5,249 nucleotides of DNA, from assembly GCA_031281985.1 (NCBI GenBank), contig JAITEO010000052.1, forward strand, positions 1 to 5,249. The letters are read 5' to 3'. Position numbers and translations under genes: made by a program. Positions 1 to 5,120 of this stretch are shown one piece after another (position 1 is the stretch's first letter; every line of letters starts with the position of its first letter). A model generated the notes under the pieces. That model saw nothing but the letters and a program-made list of their open reading frames with translations, ran no database searches and had not been told where the DNA came from. Source of the stretch: Zoogloeaceae bacterium. GTDB taxonomy: Bacteria; Pseudomonadota; Gammaproteobacteria; Burkholderiales; Rhodocyclaceae.

Positions 1-194
1 TCGAGAAAGGGATTGCGCGCCACCACCCAGATGTCGCCCAACACCTCATAGAGCATCCGCGCCGACCGCCCGGTAACGCGCTCGCCGCGCAATTCATCGA
101 GAATCTTCCAGTTCTCTTCACCCAAGAGACGAATGACGATCTCCCGGTCGGAAAAGGAGGTGTAGTTGTAGGGGATTTCTCGCAGGCGGGTCAT
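1..194 (-). CDS. DUF3683-type FAD/FMN-binding oxidoreductase, N-terminal fragment
   Basis: Only the first 64 codons are present; the gene runs off the left edge. The protein begins [14 protein letters not shown], continues with [13 protein letters not shown], and later has [16 protein letters not shown] recognise this as the N-terminal DUF3683 region of very large (above 1,200 residues) betaproteobacterial proteins that join an FAD-linked oxidase domain (D-lactate dehydrogenase/GlcD type) to Fe-S and CCG-type domains. Those later domains lie outside the window, so the redox role is known only from the family. The ATG at 194 is chosen because the other nearby ATG (199) meets a stop after two codons. 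No clear Shine-Dalgarno is visible before it. The gene lies 48 bp downstream of the nitronate monooxygenase-like gene on the same strand, which suggests co-transcription. The substrate cannot be stated. Confidence 0.85.
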   Translation of the reverse strand, partial: MTRLREIPYNYTSFSDREIVIRLLGEENWKILDELRGERVTGRSARMLYEVLGDIWVVARNPFL

Positions 195-242
195 GTCATG
201 GCCGTATCAAGGGACGTATGCTTTTGCCGTTTCCCCGGCGCG

Positions 243-1448
243 TCAGGTCTCCAGCCCTTCGCCCGTCATCAGGTAGCGGATCAAATCCCGTACCGGGCGG
301 ATGCGCTGGCCGAAGGGGAGTTTCGTCTTGCCGCGAAAGAACAGGCCGTGCTTGAGTTCGCCGCGCACGGCGGCGGCGAGCTGGTGGTCGATGCAGAATT
401 GTCCGTGCTTGGGGTTGGCGTCGCGCAGGCCGCACGTGACCAGGCAATCCCAGGCCAGGGTGCATTGGTGCTGCTTGCCTTCCGCCGCCCGCATCAGTTT
501 TTGCTCGCGCGCCAGGTAGTTTTCCAGCCAGGGCGTGCGCACGGCGCGGGCGGGAAGGCCGGCGCAGCTCATGAATTCCACCACGGTTTCCTCGGTCGCG
601 CCCAACAGCACCTTCTTGAATTCGAGATGCGCGTCCCCTTCCTCGGTGACGGCAAAGGCGGTTCCCAGTTGCACGGCGGAAGCGCCCATGCCGAGGAGTT
701 CGCGTATCTGCGCGTGGCTGCTGATGCCGCCCGCGGGGATGAGCGGGATGTGTTCGGATTCCAGCCCCAAGTCCTTGAAGGCTTGCAGGACGCCGGGGAG
801 GACGACATCGAAATTGAACCTGGGATCGTTTACATCTTCCTTTTGCTGCGCGCCCAGATGACCGCCCGCATAGGCGGGATGTTCGATGACGATGGCGTCG
901 GGCAGGCGCTTCTTGCGCATCCATTTTTTCAGGATCAGCACCACGCCGCGCACATCCGAGAGAATGGGAAAGAGCGCGACTTCCGGGAAATCCGTCGTCA
1001 AATCCGGCAAATCCAGCGGCAGTCCCGCGCCCATGACGATGGCGTGCGCTCCGGATTCGCAGGACTGGCGCACGTACTCCTGGTACTGCGACACGGCGCG
1101 CATGACATTGACCGCAACCAGGCCGCGTCCCTGGGCGATTTCCAGCGCGCCGCGGATTTCGCGGTCGAGGGCGATGCGGTTGGCTTTCCAGATGGTCGCC
1201 TTGTTGAGTTCCCGGTCCTTGATCCGGCGCGTCATTTCCAGCAGGTCGGGATGGTGGTGGCGCAGATCGACGCTGGCGATGGTGCCGACGGCATTTTCAG
1301 CCGCCACCGCGCCCGCCAGCTTGTGCGCCGAAATGGCAACGCCCATGCCGCCCTGCACGATGGGCAACAGCGTTTTCCCGCGAAAGATGAAGGGCGGCAG
1401 TGGGGAGACGGAAGAAAGCGGAGCGGGCGGTTCGTGCAAATCAGGCAT
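243..1448 (-). CDS. Nitronate monooxygenase / FabK-like FMN oxidoreductase
   Basis: A 401-residue cytoplasmic protein of the 2-nitropropane dioxygenase/FabK TIM-barrel family, FMN-dependent flavoenzymes that oxidise alkyl nitronates or reduce enoyl or quinone substrates. Visible signatures: LPIVQGGMGVAIS near residues 28-40 (N-terminal flavin loop), AGGHLG at 194-199 whose H197 matches the family's catalytic histidine segment, and IPAGGISS (237-244) followed by GASAVQLGTAF (255-265), the phosphate-binding strand-loop. After residue 320 there is an extension with C329, C335, C339 and C352 (spacing 5, 3, 12). The protein is longer than typical class I enzymes (about 330-360 residues). The frame opens with a TTG at 1460, but I prefer the ATG at 1448; neither has a good ribosome binding site. 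It lies between phaC (153 bp upstream) and the DUF3683 gene (48 bp downstream), all on one strand. True substrate unknown; the nitronate monooxygenase name is by family only. Confidence 0.85.
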   Translation of the reverse strand: MPDLHEPPAPLSSVSPLPPFIFRGKTLLPIVQGGMGVAISAHKLAGAVAAENAVGTIASVDLRHHHPDLLEMTRRIKDRELNKATIWKANRIALDREIRGALEIAQGRGLVAVNVMRAVSQYQEYVRQSCESGAHAIVMGAGLPLDLPDLTTDFPEVALFPILSDVRGVVLILKKWMRKKRLPDAIVIEHPAYAGGHLGAQQKEDVNDPRFNFDVVLPGVLQAFKDLGLESEHIPLIPAGGISSHAQIRELLGMGASAVQLGTAFAVTEEGDAHLEFKKVLLGATEETVVEFMSCAGLPARAVRTPWLENYLAREQKLMRAAEGKQHQCTLAWDCLVTCGLRDANPKHGQFCIDHQLAAAVRGELKHGLFFRGKTKLPFGQRIRPVRDLIRYLMTGEGLET

Positions 1449-1472
1449 CAAAATCCACAACTGGTCAAAAGG

Positions 1473-1508
1473 CGGGCAAGGGTAGCAGAAAATGCGCCAC
1501 CTTGCCCG
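1473..1508. repeat. Inverted repeat upstream of the nitronate monooxygenase-like gene
   Basis: Arms CGGGCAAGG (1473-1481) and CCTTGCCCG (1500-1508) are perfect 9-bp inverted copies separated by 18 bp. The pairing can be extended inward with one bulge (GGTAGC against GCGCCACC). It lies 25 bp upstream of the chosen ATG on the minus strand. It could be an operator, an mRNA leader hairpin, or the remains of a terminator for phaC. It has only a four-T run after it on the minus strand, so it is a poor intrinsic terminator. Confidence 0.5.
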
Positions 1509-1540
1509 AACGAATCACGATGGCGACCAGATTAAGCGCC

Positions 1541-1574
1541 TCCCCTCATCCTGGCCTTTGCCAAAACGAGGGGA
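1541..1574. repeat. Nested inverted repeat in the phaC-nitronate monooxygenase gap
   Basis: Outer arms TCCCCTC (1541-1547) and GAGGGGA (1568-1574) enclose an inner pair TGGC (1552-1555) and GCCA (1560-1563), so a two-stem hairpin with internal loops can form. It sits 28 bp downstream of the phaC stop codon. There is no T-run after it on either strand, so its role (transcript 3' end stabilisation or none) is undetermined. Confidence 0.35.
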
Positions 1575-1580
1575 CGAGGG

Positions 1581-1600
1581 AAAAACGACGGAAGCGCCGT
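1581..1600 (-). terminator. Weak intrinsic terminator candidate after phaC
   Basis: Read on the minus strand, directly after the phaC stop codon there is a short hairpin ACGG-CGCTT-CCGT followed by CG and five Ts. The stem is only 4 bp, so the structure is weak and read-through into the nitronate monooxygenase-like gene is quite possible. Confidence 0.25.
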
Positions 1601-1601
1601 G

Positions 1602-3359
1602 TTATTTTTCCAGCACATAGACGCCGGGCGCGTCGGCCAGCGCCGGGTATCTGCGATTGGAGACGGGCGGCGCGTTCACCAGTTCGCCGCCGCGCGCTTC
1701 CAGCCAGACCTTCCATTCTTCCCACCAGGAACCCGGTTGCTTCTTGCTGCGCTTCATCCAGTCGTCGTAGCGTTCGTTCGGGCCGGGTTCGCCCGACCAG
1801 AAGGCGCGCTTGGGCGGATTGACCGGTGGATTGACGATGCCGACGATATGGCCGGAAGTCGATAGCACGAAATGCACCGGCGCATTCTCGTTGATATATT
1901 TGCGGATGCGATAGCACTGCGTCCACGGCGCGATGTGGTCGTCGATGGCCGTCACCGCGTAGAGCGGCTGGGTGATGCGGTGCAGGTCTATGGACTGTCC
2001 GGCAATGGTCAGGTGATCGCGCTTGATGAGGTTGTTCTTCAGGTACATCTCCCGCAGGTAGTAGCTGTGCATGGCGTAGGGCATGCGGGTGGAATCGACG
2101 TTCCAGAACAACACATCGAAGGGCGGCAGGGTTTCGCCATACAGGTAGCTATGCACCCAGTAATGCCAAATCAGGCTGTTGGAGCGCAACAGACGGAAGG
2201 AGGAGGCCATGTCGCGGCCATCCAGGTAGCCCTTTTGCGACATGGTTTCTTCCAGCGCGTCGATGCCCGCTTCATTGATGAAGACCTCGATGTCGCCGGG
2301 ACGGGAAAAATCCGTGAGCGTGGTAAACAGCGTCCAGTCCTCCACCGGCACCTTGCCCGCGCCGTATTGGAGGTTGGCCCAGGCCAGCCAGGTGCTGACC
2401 AGCGTGCCGCCGATGCAGTAGCCCGCGATGTGCAGCTTGGGCACTTGGCAGAAATCCAGCACCTTTCTCACCGCTTCGTCCGCGCCTTCGAGCAGGTAAT
2501 CGTCGAAGGTGATGCTGGACATGTCCGCCGTGGGGTTTTTCCAACTGGTGATGAAGACGGAAAATCCCTGATCCACCAGATACTTGACCAGGCTCTTCTT
2601 GGCGGTCAAATCCAGGATGTAGAACTTGTTGATCCAGGGCGTGACGATGAGGATGGGGACGGAACGCACTTTCTGGGTGGTCGGCGTGTAGTGGATGATT
2701 TCCAGCAGCCGGTTGCGATAGATCACCTTGCCGGGCGTGGTCGCCAGGTCCTTGCCGACCTGGAAGGCGTCTTCTTCCACCATCAGGATATTGTTTGCCC
2801 TGGCGTCGCGGAGAAAGTTCTGCATGCCGCTCGCCAGGCTCTTTCCATGACTTTCCACGAATTTGCGCAGGGCGACGGGATTGGTCCAGAAGAAATTGGT
2901 GGGCGCGACGGCGTTCAGCCATTTGCGCAGCCAGAAGGCGGCGCGGCGGCGCTCCTTGCCGTTCATGCCCGGCGTCTCGAAGTACATGTCCTGCAAGCGA
3001 TGGGTGAAGGCCAGATACCATTCCTTCAGGATGTCCCAGGAAGCGGTTTCGCTCCAGGCCGGATCGGAAAAACGGGTATCATCGGCGTGCGGCAGCACCA
3101 CGTCTTCCGAGGGGATGCCCAGGGCGCGGCGCGCGGTATGCGCCTGCAACGCCAGCAGGTCGCCGGAAAGCGCGGTAACGGCGCGGGAAAGCTCCTGCGG
3201 ATGCATCAGCCAGGCCATGTGCGCGTTGAGCATGGCGCTGGTGACGCCGAACGGGTCAACATTCTTGCTGATGTTTTCATACAAGGTTTCCAGCGGGCTG
3301 GCCTCATTGATGTCGAAGCCCTTGTGTTCGGTTGATGAAGACGGTTTGGCGCTGCTCAT
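1602..3359 (-). CDS. phaC: Class I poly(3-hydroxyalkanoate) synthase PhaC
   Basis: A 585-residue PHA synthase, which polymerises (R)-3-hydroxyacyl-CoA (typically 3-hydroxybutyryl-CoA) onto intracellular storage granules. The N-terminal PhaC domain (about residues 50-270) includes NFFWTNP (155-161) and TPWINKFYILDL (240-251). It is followed by an alpha/beta-hydrolase core. The lipase-like box is GYCIGG (313-318) with nucleophile C315, the general-base region is AIDDHIAPW with D474, and the histidine is in SGHIVGIVNPP with H504. This matches the Cys-Asp-His triad of Ralstonia eutropha PhaC (C319, D480, H508). The C-terminus has the usual PGSWWEEW motif. Length and lack of a PhaE partner indicate class I. 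The frame is open further upstream, to 3641, but the ATG at 3359 has an AGGAG seven bases before it, and longer starts would overlap usp. No phaA, phaB, phaR or phasin gene is in the window. It is transcribed divergently from usp. Confidence 0.96.
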   Translation of the reverse strand: MSSAKPSSSTEHKGFDINEASPLETLYENISKNVDPFGVTSAMLNAHMAWLMHPQELSRAVTALSGDLLALQAHTARRALGIPSEDVVLPHADDTRFSDPAWSETASWDILKEWYLAFTHRLQDMYFETPGMNGKERRRAAFWLRKWLNAVAPTNFFWTNPVALRKFVESHGKSLASGMQNFLRDARANNILMVEEDAFQVGKDLATTPGKVIYRNRLLEIIHYTPTTQKVRSVPILIVTPWINKFYILDLTAKKSLVKYLVDQGFSVFITSWKNPTADMSSITFDDYLLEGADEAVRKVLDFCQVPKLHIAGYCIGGTLVSTWLAWANLQYGAGKVPVEDWTLFTTLTDFSRPGDIEVFINEAGIDALEETMSQKGYLDGRDMASSFRLLRSNSLIWHYWVHSYLYGETLPPFDVLFWNVDSTRMPYAMHSYYLREMYLKNNLIKRDHLTIAGQSIDLHRITQPLYAVTAIDDHIAPWTQCYRIRKYINENAPVHFVLSTSGHIVGIVNPPVNPPKRAFWSGEPGPNERYDDWMKRSKKQPGSWWEEWKVWLEARGGELVNAPPVSNRRYPALADAPGVYVLEK

Positions 3360-3366
3360 GGAATGT

Positions 3367-3371
3367 CTCCT
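3367..3371 (-). promoter_or_regulatory. Ribosome binding site of phaC
   Basis: AGGAG on the minus strand, seven bases before the ATG at 3359. It fixes the phaC start and argues against the in-frame upstream extension. Confidence 0.8.
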
Positions 3372-3387
3372 GACGTATGATTTCGCC

Positions 3388-3393
3388 TTTATA
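3388..3393 (-). promoter_or_regulatory. Possible -10 box of phaC
   Basis: TATAAA on the minus strand lies 28 bases before the phaC ATG and would give a leader of roughly 20 nt. No convincing -35 hexamer is found 16-18 bp further upstream, so an activator or another sigma factor would be needed. Weak call. Confidence 0.3.
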
Positions 3394-3396
3394 CCA

Positions 3397-3444
3397 TATC
3401 CGCGTCCAAAGACGGATACGCGCACGGTCGGCAATTCGCGGATA
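3397..3444. promoter_or_regulatory. Three CGGATA copies in the phaC-usp divergent region (possible operator)
   Basis: CGGATA occurs in inverted form at 3397-3402 (as TATCCG), and directly at 3413-3418 and 3439-3444. The first two form an inverted repeat with a 10-bp spacer that extends to 8-bp arms with one mismatch. The third is a direct copy 26 bp further on. The set lies centrally in the 148-bp region shared by the two divergent genes, next to the possible phaC -10 box. It could be a regulator binding site; no known regulator consensus is recognised. Confidence 0.35.
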
Positions 3445-3495
3445 ATACGGGAACACGGGGATGGATTTCCTCGCAAAATACAATAACCGCCATGA

Positions 3496-3502
3496 AAGGA
3501 GA
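3496..3502 (+). promoter_or_regulatory. Ribosome binding site of usp
   Basis: AAGGAGA ends five bases before the ATG at 3508. This is a strong Shine-Dalgarno that fixes the start of the universal stress protein. Confidence 0.8.
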
Positions 3503-3507
3503 ATGAC

Positions 3508-3951
3508 ATGTTCAAACATATTCTGTTGCCCACGGATGGAACCGAGCTTTCCAACAAAACGGTGCGGCACGCGGTGCGCTTTGCGCGCGAGACGGGCGCG
3601 CGGATTACGGCCTTTTTCGCCAAGCCGGAATATCCGGTCACTTATTTTGGCGAAGGCGCGCTGATCGACCCGACCTCTCCGGAAAAATTCGCGGAAATGG
3701 CCGAGCAGCAAGCCAAGGAGGTATTTGCCTTCGTCCTGCGGGAATGCCAGGAAGCGGGCGTGGAATGCCAGACGGTCAGCACGAGCAGCGACATCCCCTA
3801 TGAAGCCATCATCAACGCCGCCAACCAGAACGGCTGCGACCTGATTTTCATGGCCTCACACGGCCGCCGCGGCATCAGCGGCCTGCTTCTGGGCAGCGAA
3901 ACCAACAAGGTGCTGACCCACTCGCAGATTCCCGTGCTGGTATATCGGTAG
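3508..3951 (+). CDS. Universal stress protein, UspA family, single domain
   Basis: A 147-residue single-domain Usp, the normal length for the family. The N-terminus MFKHILLPTDGTELS carries the conserved nucleotide-binding aspartate (D10). The C-terminal ATP-binding loop is ASHGRRGISGLLLGS (116-130), matching the family pattern G-2x-G-9x-G-(S/T) except that the first glycine is alanine (A116). It ends in the usual strand IPVLVYR. Family knowledge: small cytoplasmic dimers induced by starvation, oxidative or respiratory stress, some binding ATP; no enzymatic reaction is known. The retained G119, G129 and S130 make it probably an ATP-binding type (inference). It is transcribed divergently from phaC across 148 bp, so shared control with carbon storage is plausible. 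Its stop codon is followed after three bases by the first hairpin of a repeated terminator cassette, and it converges with fabI. Confidence 0.95.
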   Translation: MFKHILLPTDGTELSNKTVRHAVRFARETGARITAFFAKPEYPVTYFGEGALIDPTSPEKFAEMAEQQAKEVFAFVLRECQEAGVECQTVSTSSDIPYEAIINAANQNGCDLIFMASHGRRGISGLLLGSETNKVLTHSQIPVLVYR

Positions 3952-3954
3952 GAG

Positions 3955-3984
3955 CGGCAAAAAGTAAAAATCTACTTTTTGCCG
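3955..3984 (+). repeat. A/T-rich hairpin directly after usp
   Basis: Arms CGGCAAAAAGTA (3955-3966) and TACTTTTTGCCG (3973-3984) form a perfect 12-bp stem with a 6-nt loop. It lacks a T-run beyond the stem, so it is more likely a transcript 3' stabilising structure or part of a repeat than a terminator on its own. Confidence 0.75.
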
Positions 3985-3996
3985 GGTTCAGTCAGC

Positions 3997-4027
3997 AAAA
4001 AAGGGCAGGCGAAGCCTGCCCTTTTTT
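3997..4027. terminator. Bidirectional intrinsic terminator (usp side)
   Basis: GGGCAGGC (4003-4010), loop GAA, GCCTGCCC (4014-4021), flanked by six As before and six Ts after. This gives a 14-bp perfect stem when the A/T tracts pair. It works on either strand in principle and is the first classical terminator after usp. Confidence 0.9.
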
Positions 4028-4186
4028 GGGTAAAGACAAGGAAACCCACTACCCTCTGCACGATTCCGTAGGGGCGCACTGCGTGCGCCCGCAAACCATT
4101 CCCGCCGTAAGACCGACCAACGGGCGCACGCAGTGCGCCCCTACAAGCACTCAAAGGCCGCGCTGGTTTTTCGTTGGGTTTTCACC
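4028..4186. other. Non-coding centre between the two terminators
   Basis: This is the middle of the 308-bp gap between usp and fabI. Short open frames cross it on both strands but have no ribosome binding sites, run through the palindromes, and encode only translated repeat sequence. Apart from the REP-like pair at 4068-4144 I see no gene. The two flanks (4028-4067, and 4145-4186 read on the other strand) show weak mutual similarity continuing out of the terminators, such as GGGTAAAGACAAGGAAACCC against GGTGAAAACCCAACGAAAAA. Confidence 0.7.
4068..4144. repeat. REPIN-like inverted pair of GTAG-headed palindromes
   Basis: The two arms, 4068-4091 and 4121-4144, are perfect 24-bp inverted copies separated by 29 bp. 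Each arm is itself a REP-like unit: a GTAG tetranucleotide (4068-4071; CTAC at 4141-4144 on the right) followed by the hairpin GGGCGCAC-TGC-GTGCGCCC and one more base. A GTAG head plus a short GC-rich palindrome is the structure of REP sequences acted on by RAYT (REP-associated tyrosine) transposases, and two inverted REPs make a REPIN/BIME. No RAYT gene is in the window, so it would be a non-autonomous copy. The call rests on structure; the genomic copy number is not known here. Confidence 0.65.
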
Positions 4187-4217
4187 AAAAAAGGGCAGGC
4201 TCCGCCTGCCCTTTTTT
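4187..4217. terminator. Bidirectional intrinsic terminator (fabI side)
   Basis: GGGCAGGC (4193-4200), loop TCC, GCCTGCCC (4204-4211), flanked by six As (4187-4192) and six Ts (4212-4217). It is the same stem as the usp-side terminator and differs from its inverted copy by one loop base. It terminates fabI on the minus strand and would also stop plus-strand read-through. Confidence 0.9.
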
Positions 4218-4228
4218 GCTATATAGCC

Positions 4229-4258
4229 CGGCAAAAAGTAGGTTTTTACTTTTTGACG
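4229..4258 (-). repeat. A/T-rich hairpin directly after fabI
   Basis: Arms CGGCAAAAAGTA (4229-4240) and TACTTTTTGACG (4247-4258) pair at 11 of 12 positions, with a 6-nt loop. It matches the reverse complement of the hairpin behind usp at 28 of 30 positions. One difference breaks a stem pair and the other is in the loop. Confidence 0.75.
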
Positions 4259-4259
4259 T

Positions 4260-5024
4260 TTACCCAACGATGTGGTAGCCAGCGTCCACATGGATGGTGC
4301 CGCCGGTCAGTCCCTTGGCGATGTCGCTGGCGAGATAGGCGCAGAGCGCGCCGATGTCGTCGATGGATACCAGGGTGTGCAGCGGGGCGCGTTCGGTGGC
4401 TTTCTTCATGAGTTTGTCGAACTCCTTGATGCCGGAAGCGGCGCGTGTTTGCAGGGGGCCGGGCGAAACGGCGTGCACCCGAATGCCCTTGATGCCGAGT
4501 TCGGCGGCCAGGTAGCGCGAGACCGATTGCAGCGCAGCCTTTACCGGCCCCATGATGCCGTAGTTTTCGATCACTTCGTCGGCGCCCATGTAGCTCATGG
4601 TGAGCAGGCAGCCGCCATCCTTCATCAGCGGTTCGGCGAGTTTTGCCATGCGCACGAAGGAATGGCAGGAGACATCCATGGCGCGCAGGAAGCCGTCACG
4701 GCTGCAATCGACCACGCGCCCGTGCAGGTCGTCCTTGGGCGCGAAGGCGATGGAATGCAGCACGAAATCCAGGCGTCCCCATTTTTCTTCGATGCGCGCG
4801 AAAACCGCTTCGAGCTGGCCGGGTTGTTCCACATCCAGCGGCTCGATGATCTGCGCCCCCAGGATTTCCGCCAACGGCCGCACATGCGGCTCGGCCTTGG
4901 CGTTCAGATAGGTGATGGCAAGTTCCGCGCCACAAAGCCCAAAGGCCTTGGCGCAACCATAGGCGATGCTTTGATTGTTGGCAACGCCAACAACAAGCCC
5001 TTTTTTTCCGTGTAGATTCAACAT
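4260..5024 (-). CDS. fabI: Enoyl-[acyl-carrier-protein] reductase FabI (NADH type)
   Basis: A 254-residue short-chain dehydrogenase that reduces trans-2-enoyl-ACP to acyl-ACP, the last step of each fatty acid elongation cycle, in the cytoplasm. The FabI-type nucleotide loop is GLVVGVANNQSIAYG (9-23). The segment HSIAFAP (90-96) lines the cofactor and inhibitor site. Catalytic residues Y145, Y155 and K162 correspond to E. coli Y146, Y156 and K163, with the Y-6x-K spacing intact. The substrate loop reads SPGPLQTRAASGI, where E. coli has SAGPIRTLAASGI. Length is close to E. coli FabI (262 residues), with a shorter C-terminus ending at HIVG. A GTG four codons upstream (5036) is possible but overlaps the Shine-Dalgarno, so I take the ATG at 5024. 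It stands alone, convergent with usp, with no other fab gene nearby. A FabI paralogue with a more specialised role cannot be excluded. Confidence 0.94.
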   Translation of the reverse strand: MLNLHGKKGLVVGVANNQSIAYGCAKAFGLCGAELAITYLNAKAEPHVRPLAEILGAQIIEPLDVEQPGQLEAVFARIEEKWGRLDFVLHSIAFAPKDDLHGRVVDCSRDGFLRAMDVSCHSFVRMAKLAEPLMKDGGCLLTMSYMGADEVIENYGIMGPVKAALQSVSRYLAAELGIKGIRVHAVSPGPLQTRAASGIKEFDKLMKKATERAPLHTLVSIDDIGALCAYLASDIAKGLTGGTIHVDAGYHIVG

Positions 5025-5035
5025 TTTTGGGGTCA

Positions 5036-5043
5036 CTCCCTTT
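5036..5043 (-). promoter_or_regulatory. Ribosome binding site of fabI
   Basis: AAAGGGAG on the minus strand ends 11 bases before the ATG at 5024. It directly abuts and overlaps the alternative GTG at 5036, which makes the ATG the better start. Confidence 0.6.
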
Positions 5044-5054
5044 GAAAACGCGAC

Positions 5055-5060
5055 AGTATA
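5055..5060 (-). promoter_or_regulatory. Probable -10 box of fabI
   Basis: TATACT on the minus strand matches the sigma-70 -10 consensus at five of six positions and lies 30 bases before the fabI ATG, implying a leader of about 24 nt. No good -35 hexamer is found 16-18 bp upstream, so the call is moderate. Confidence 0.4.
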
Positions 5061-5120
5061 AACGGAAGTGAAGATGGATTCTGGATTGTTACTTCCATTG
5101 GGCGCAATTAAAGGTGGAGG

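Larger units (their letters stand above)
3955..4027 (+). repeat. Double-hairpin 3' cassette, copy 1 (behind usp)
   Basis: A 73-bp unit starts three bases after the usp stop. It consists of an A/T-rich hairpin (3955-3984), a 12-nt linker, and a GC-stem terminator (3997-4027). On the opposite strand, 4258 down to 4187, lies a near-identical copy behind fabI. By hand alignment the first 32 positions match at 30, the linker diverges and differs by one base in length, and the 31-bp terminator matches at 30. Similarity appears to fade gradually into the sequence beyond. This is a duplicated transcript-end module, not two unrelated terminators. Confidence 0.8.
4187..4258 (-). repeat. Double-hairpin 3' cassette, copy 2 (behind fabI)
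   Basis: The inverted counterpart of the cassette behind usp. It begins one base after the fabI stop codon (TAA, 4262-4260, minus strand) with the A/T-rich hairpin, then a linker (4218-4226), then the terminator. Order and spacing relative to the stop codon are the same as behind usp. Confidence 0.8.

Noticed and set aside
198..1535. Long plus-strand open frame (445 codons) opposite the nitronate monooxygenase-like gene
   Set aside because: It is the antisense shadow of a clearly recognisable conserved gene. GC-rich third positions remove stops on the other strand, and the translation resembles no protein family.
1872..3335. Long plus-strand open frame (487 codons) opposite phaC
   Set aside because: Antisense shadow of phaC, which has its complete triad and ribosome binding site on the minus strand. 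The antisense translation has no recognisable domain.
3360..3641. N-terminal extension of phaC by up to 94 codons
   Set aside because: It would overlap the usp gene and its ribosome binding site, has no homology to PhaC N-termini, and the ATG at 3359 has an excellent Shine-Dalgarno.
3853..3900. Loss of the first glycine in the Usp ATP-binding motif (A116) as a sign of a non-binding protein
   Set aside because: Ala-Ser-His-Gly is common in proteobacterial Usp proteins and the rest of the motif is intact, so it is ordinary variation.
3955..4258. CRISPR array
   Set aside because: The repeats are inverted pairs with unequal spacing, not direct repeats with regular spacers, and no cas gene is present.
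3955..4258. Insertion sequence with terminal inverted repeats
   Set aside because: There is no room for a transposase, and I cannot see a target-site duplication outside 3955 and 4258. A non-autonomous element remains possible and is treated as a finding.
3972..4411. Small open frames across the usp-fabI gap
   Set aside because: They translate palindromes and terminators, lack ribosome binding sites, and one runs antisense into fabI.
4744..4764. Alanine at the FabI position equivalent to E. coli G93, where substitutions confer triclosan resistance
   Set aside because: Alanine is natural at this position in inhibitor-sensitive FabI proteins such as that of Staphylococcus aureus, so resistance cannot be inferred.
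4272..5015. Plus-strand open frame (247 codons) opposite fabI
   Set aside because: Antisense shadow of fabI; no ribosome binding site and no recognisable family.
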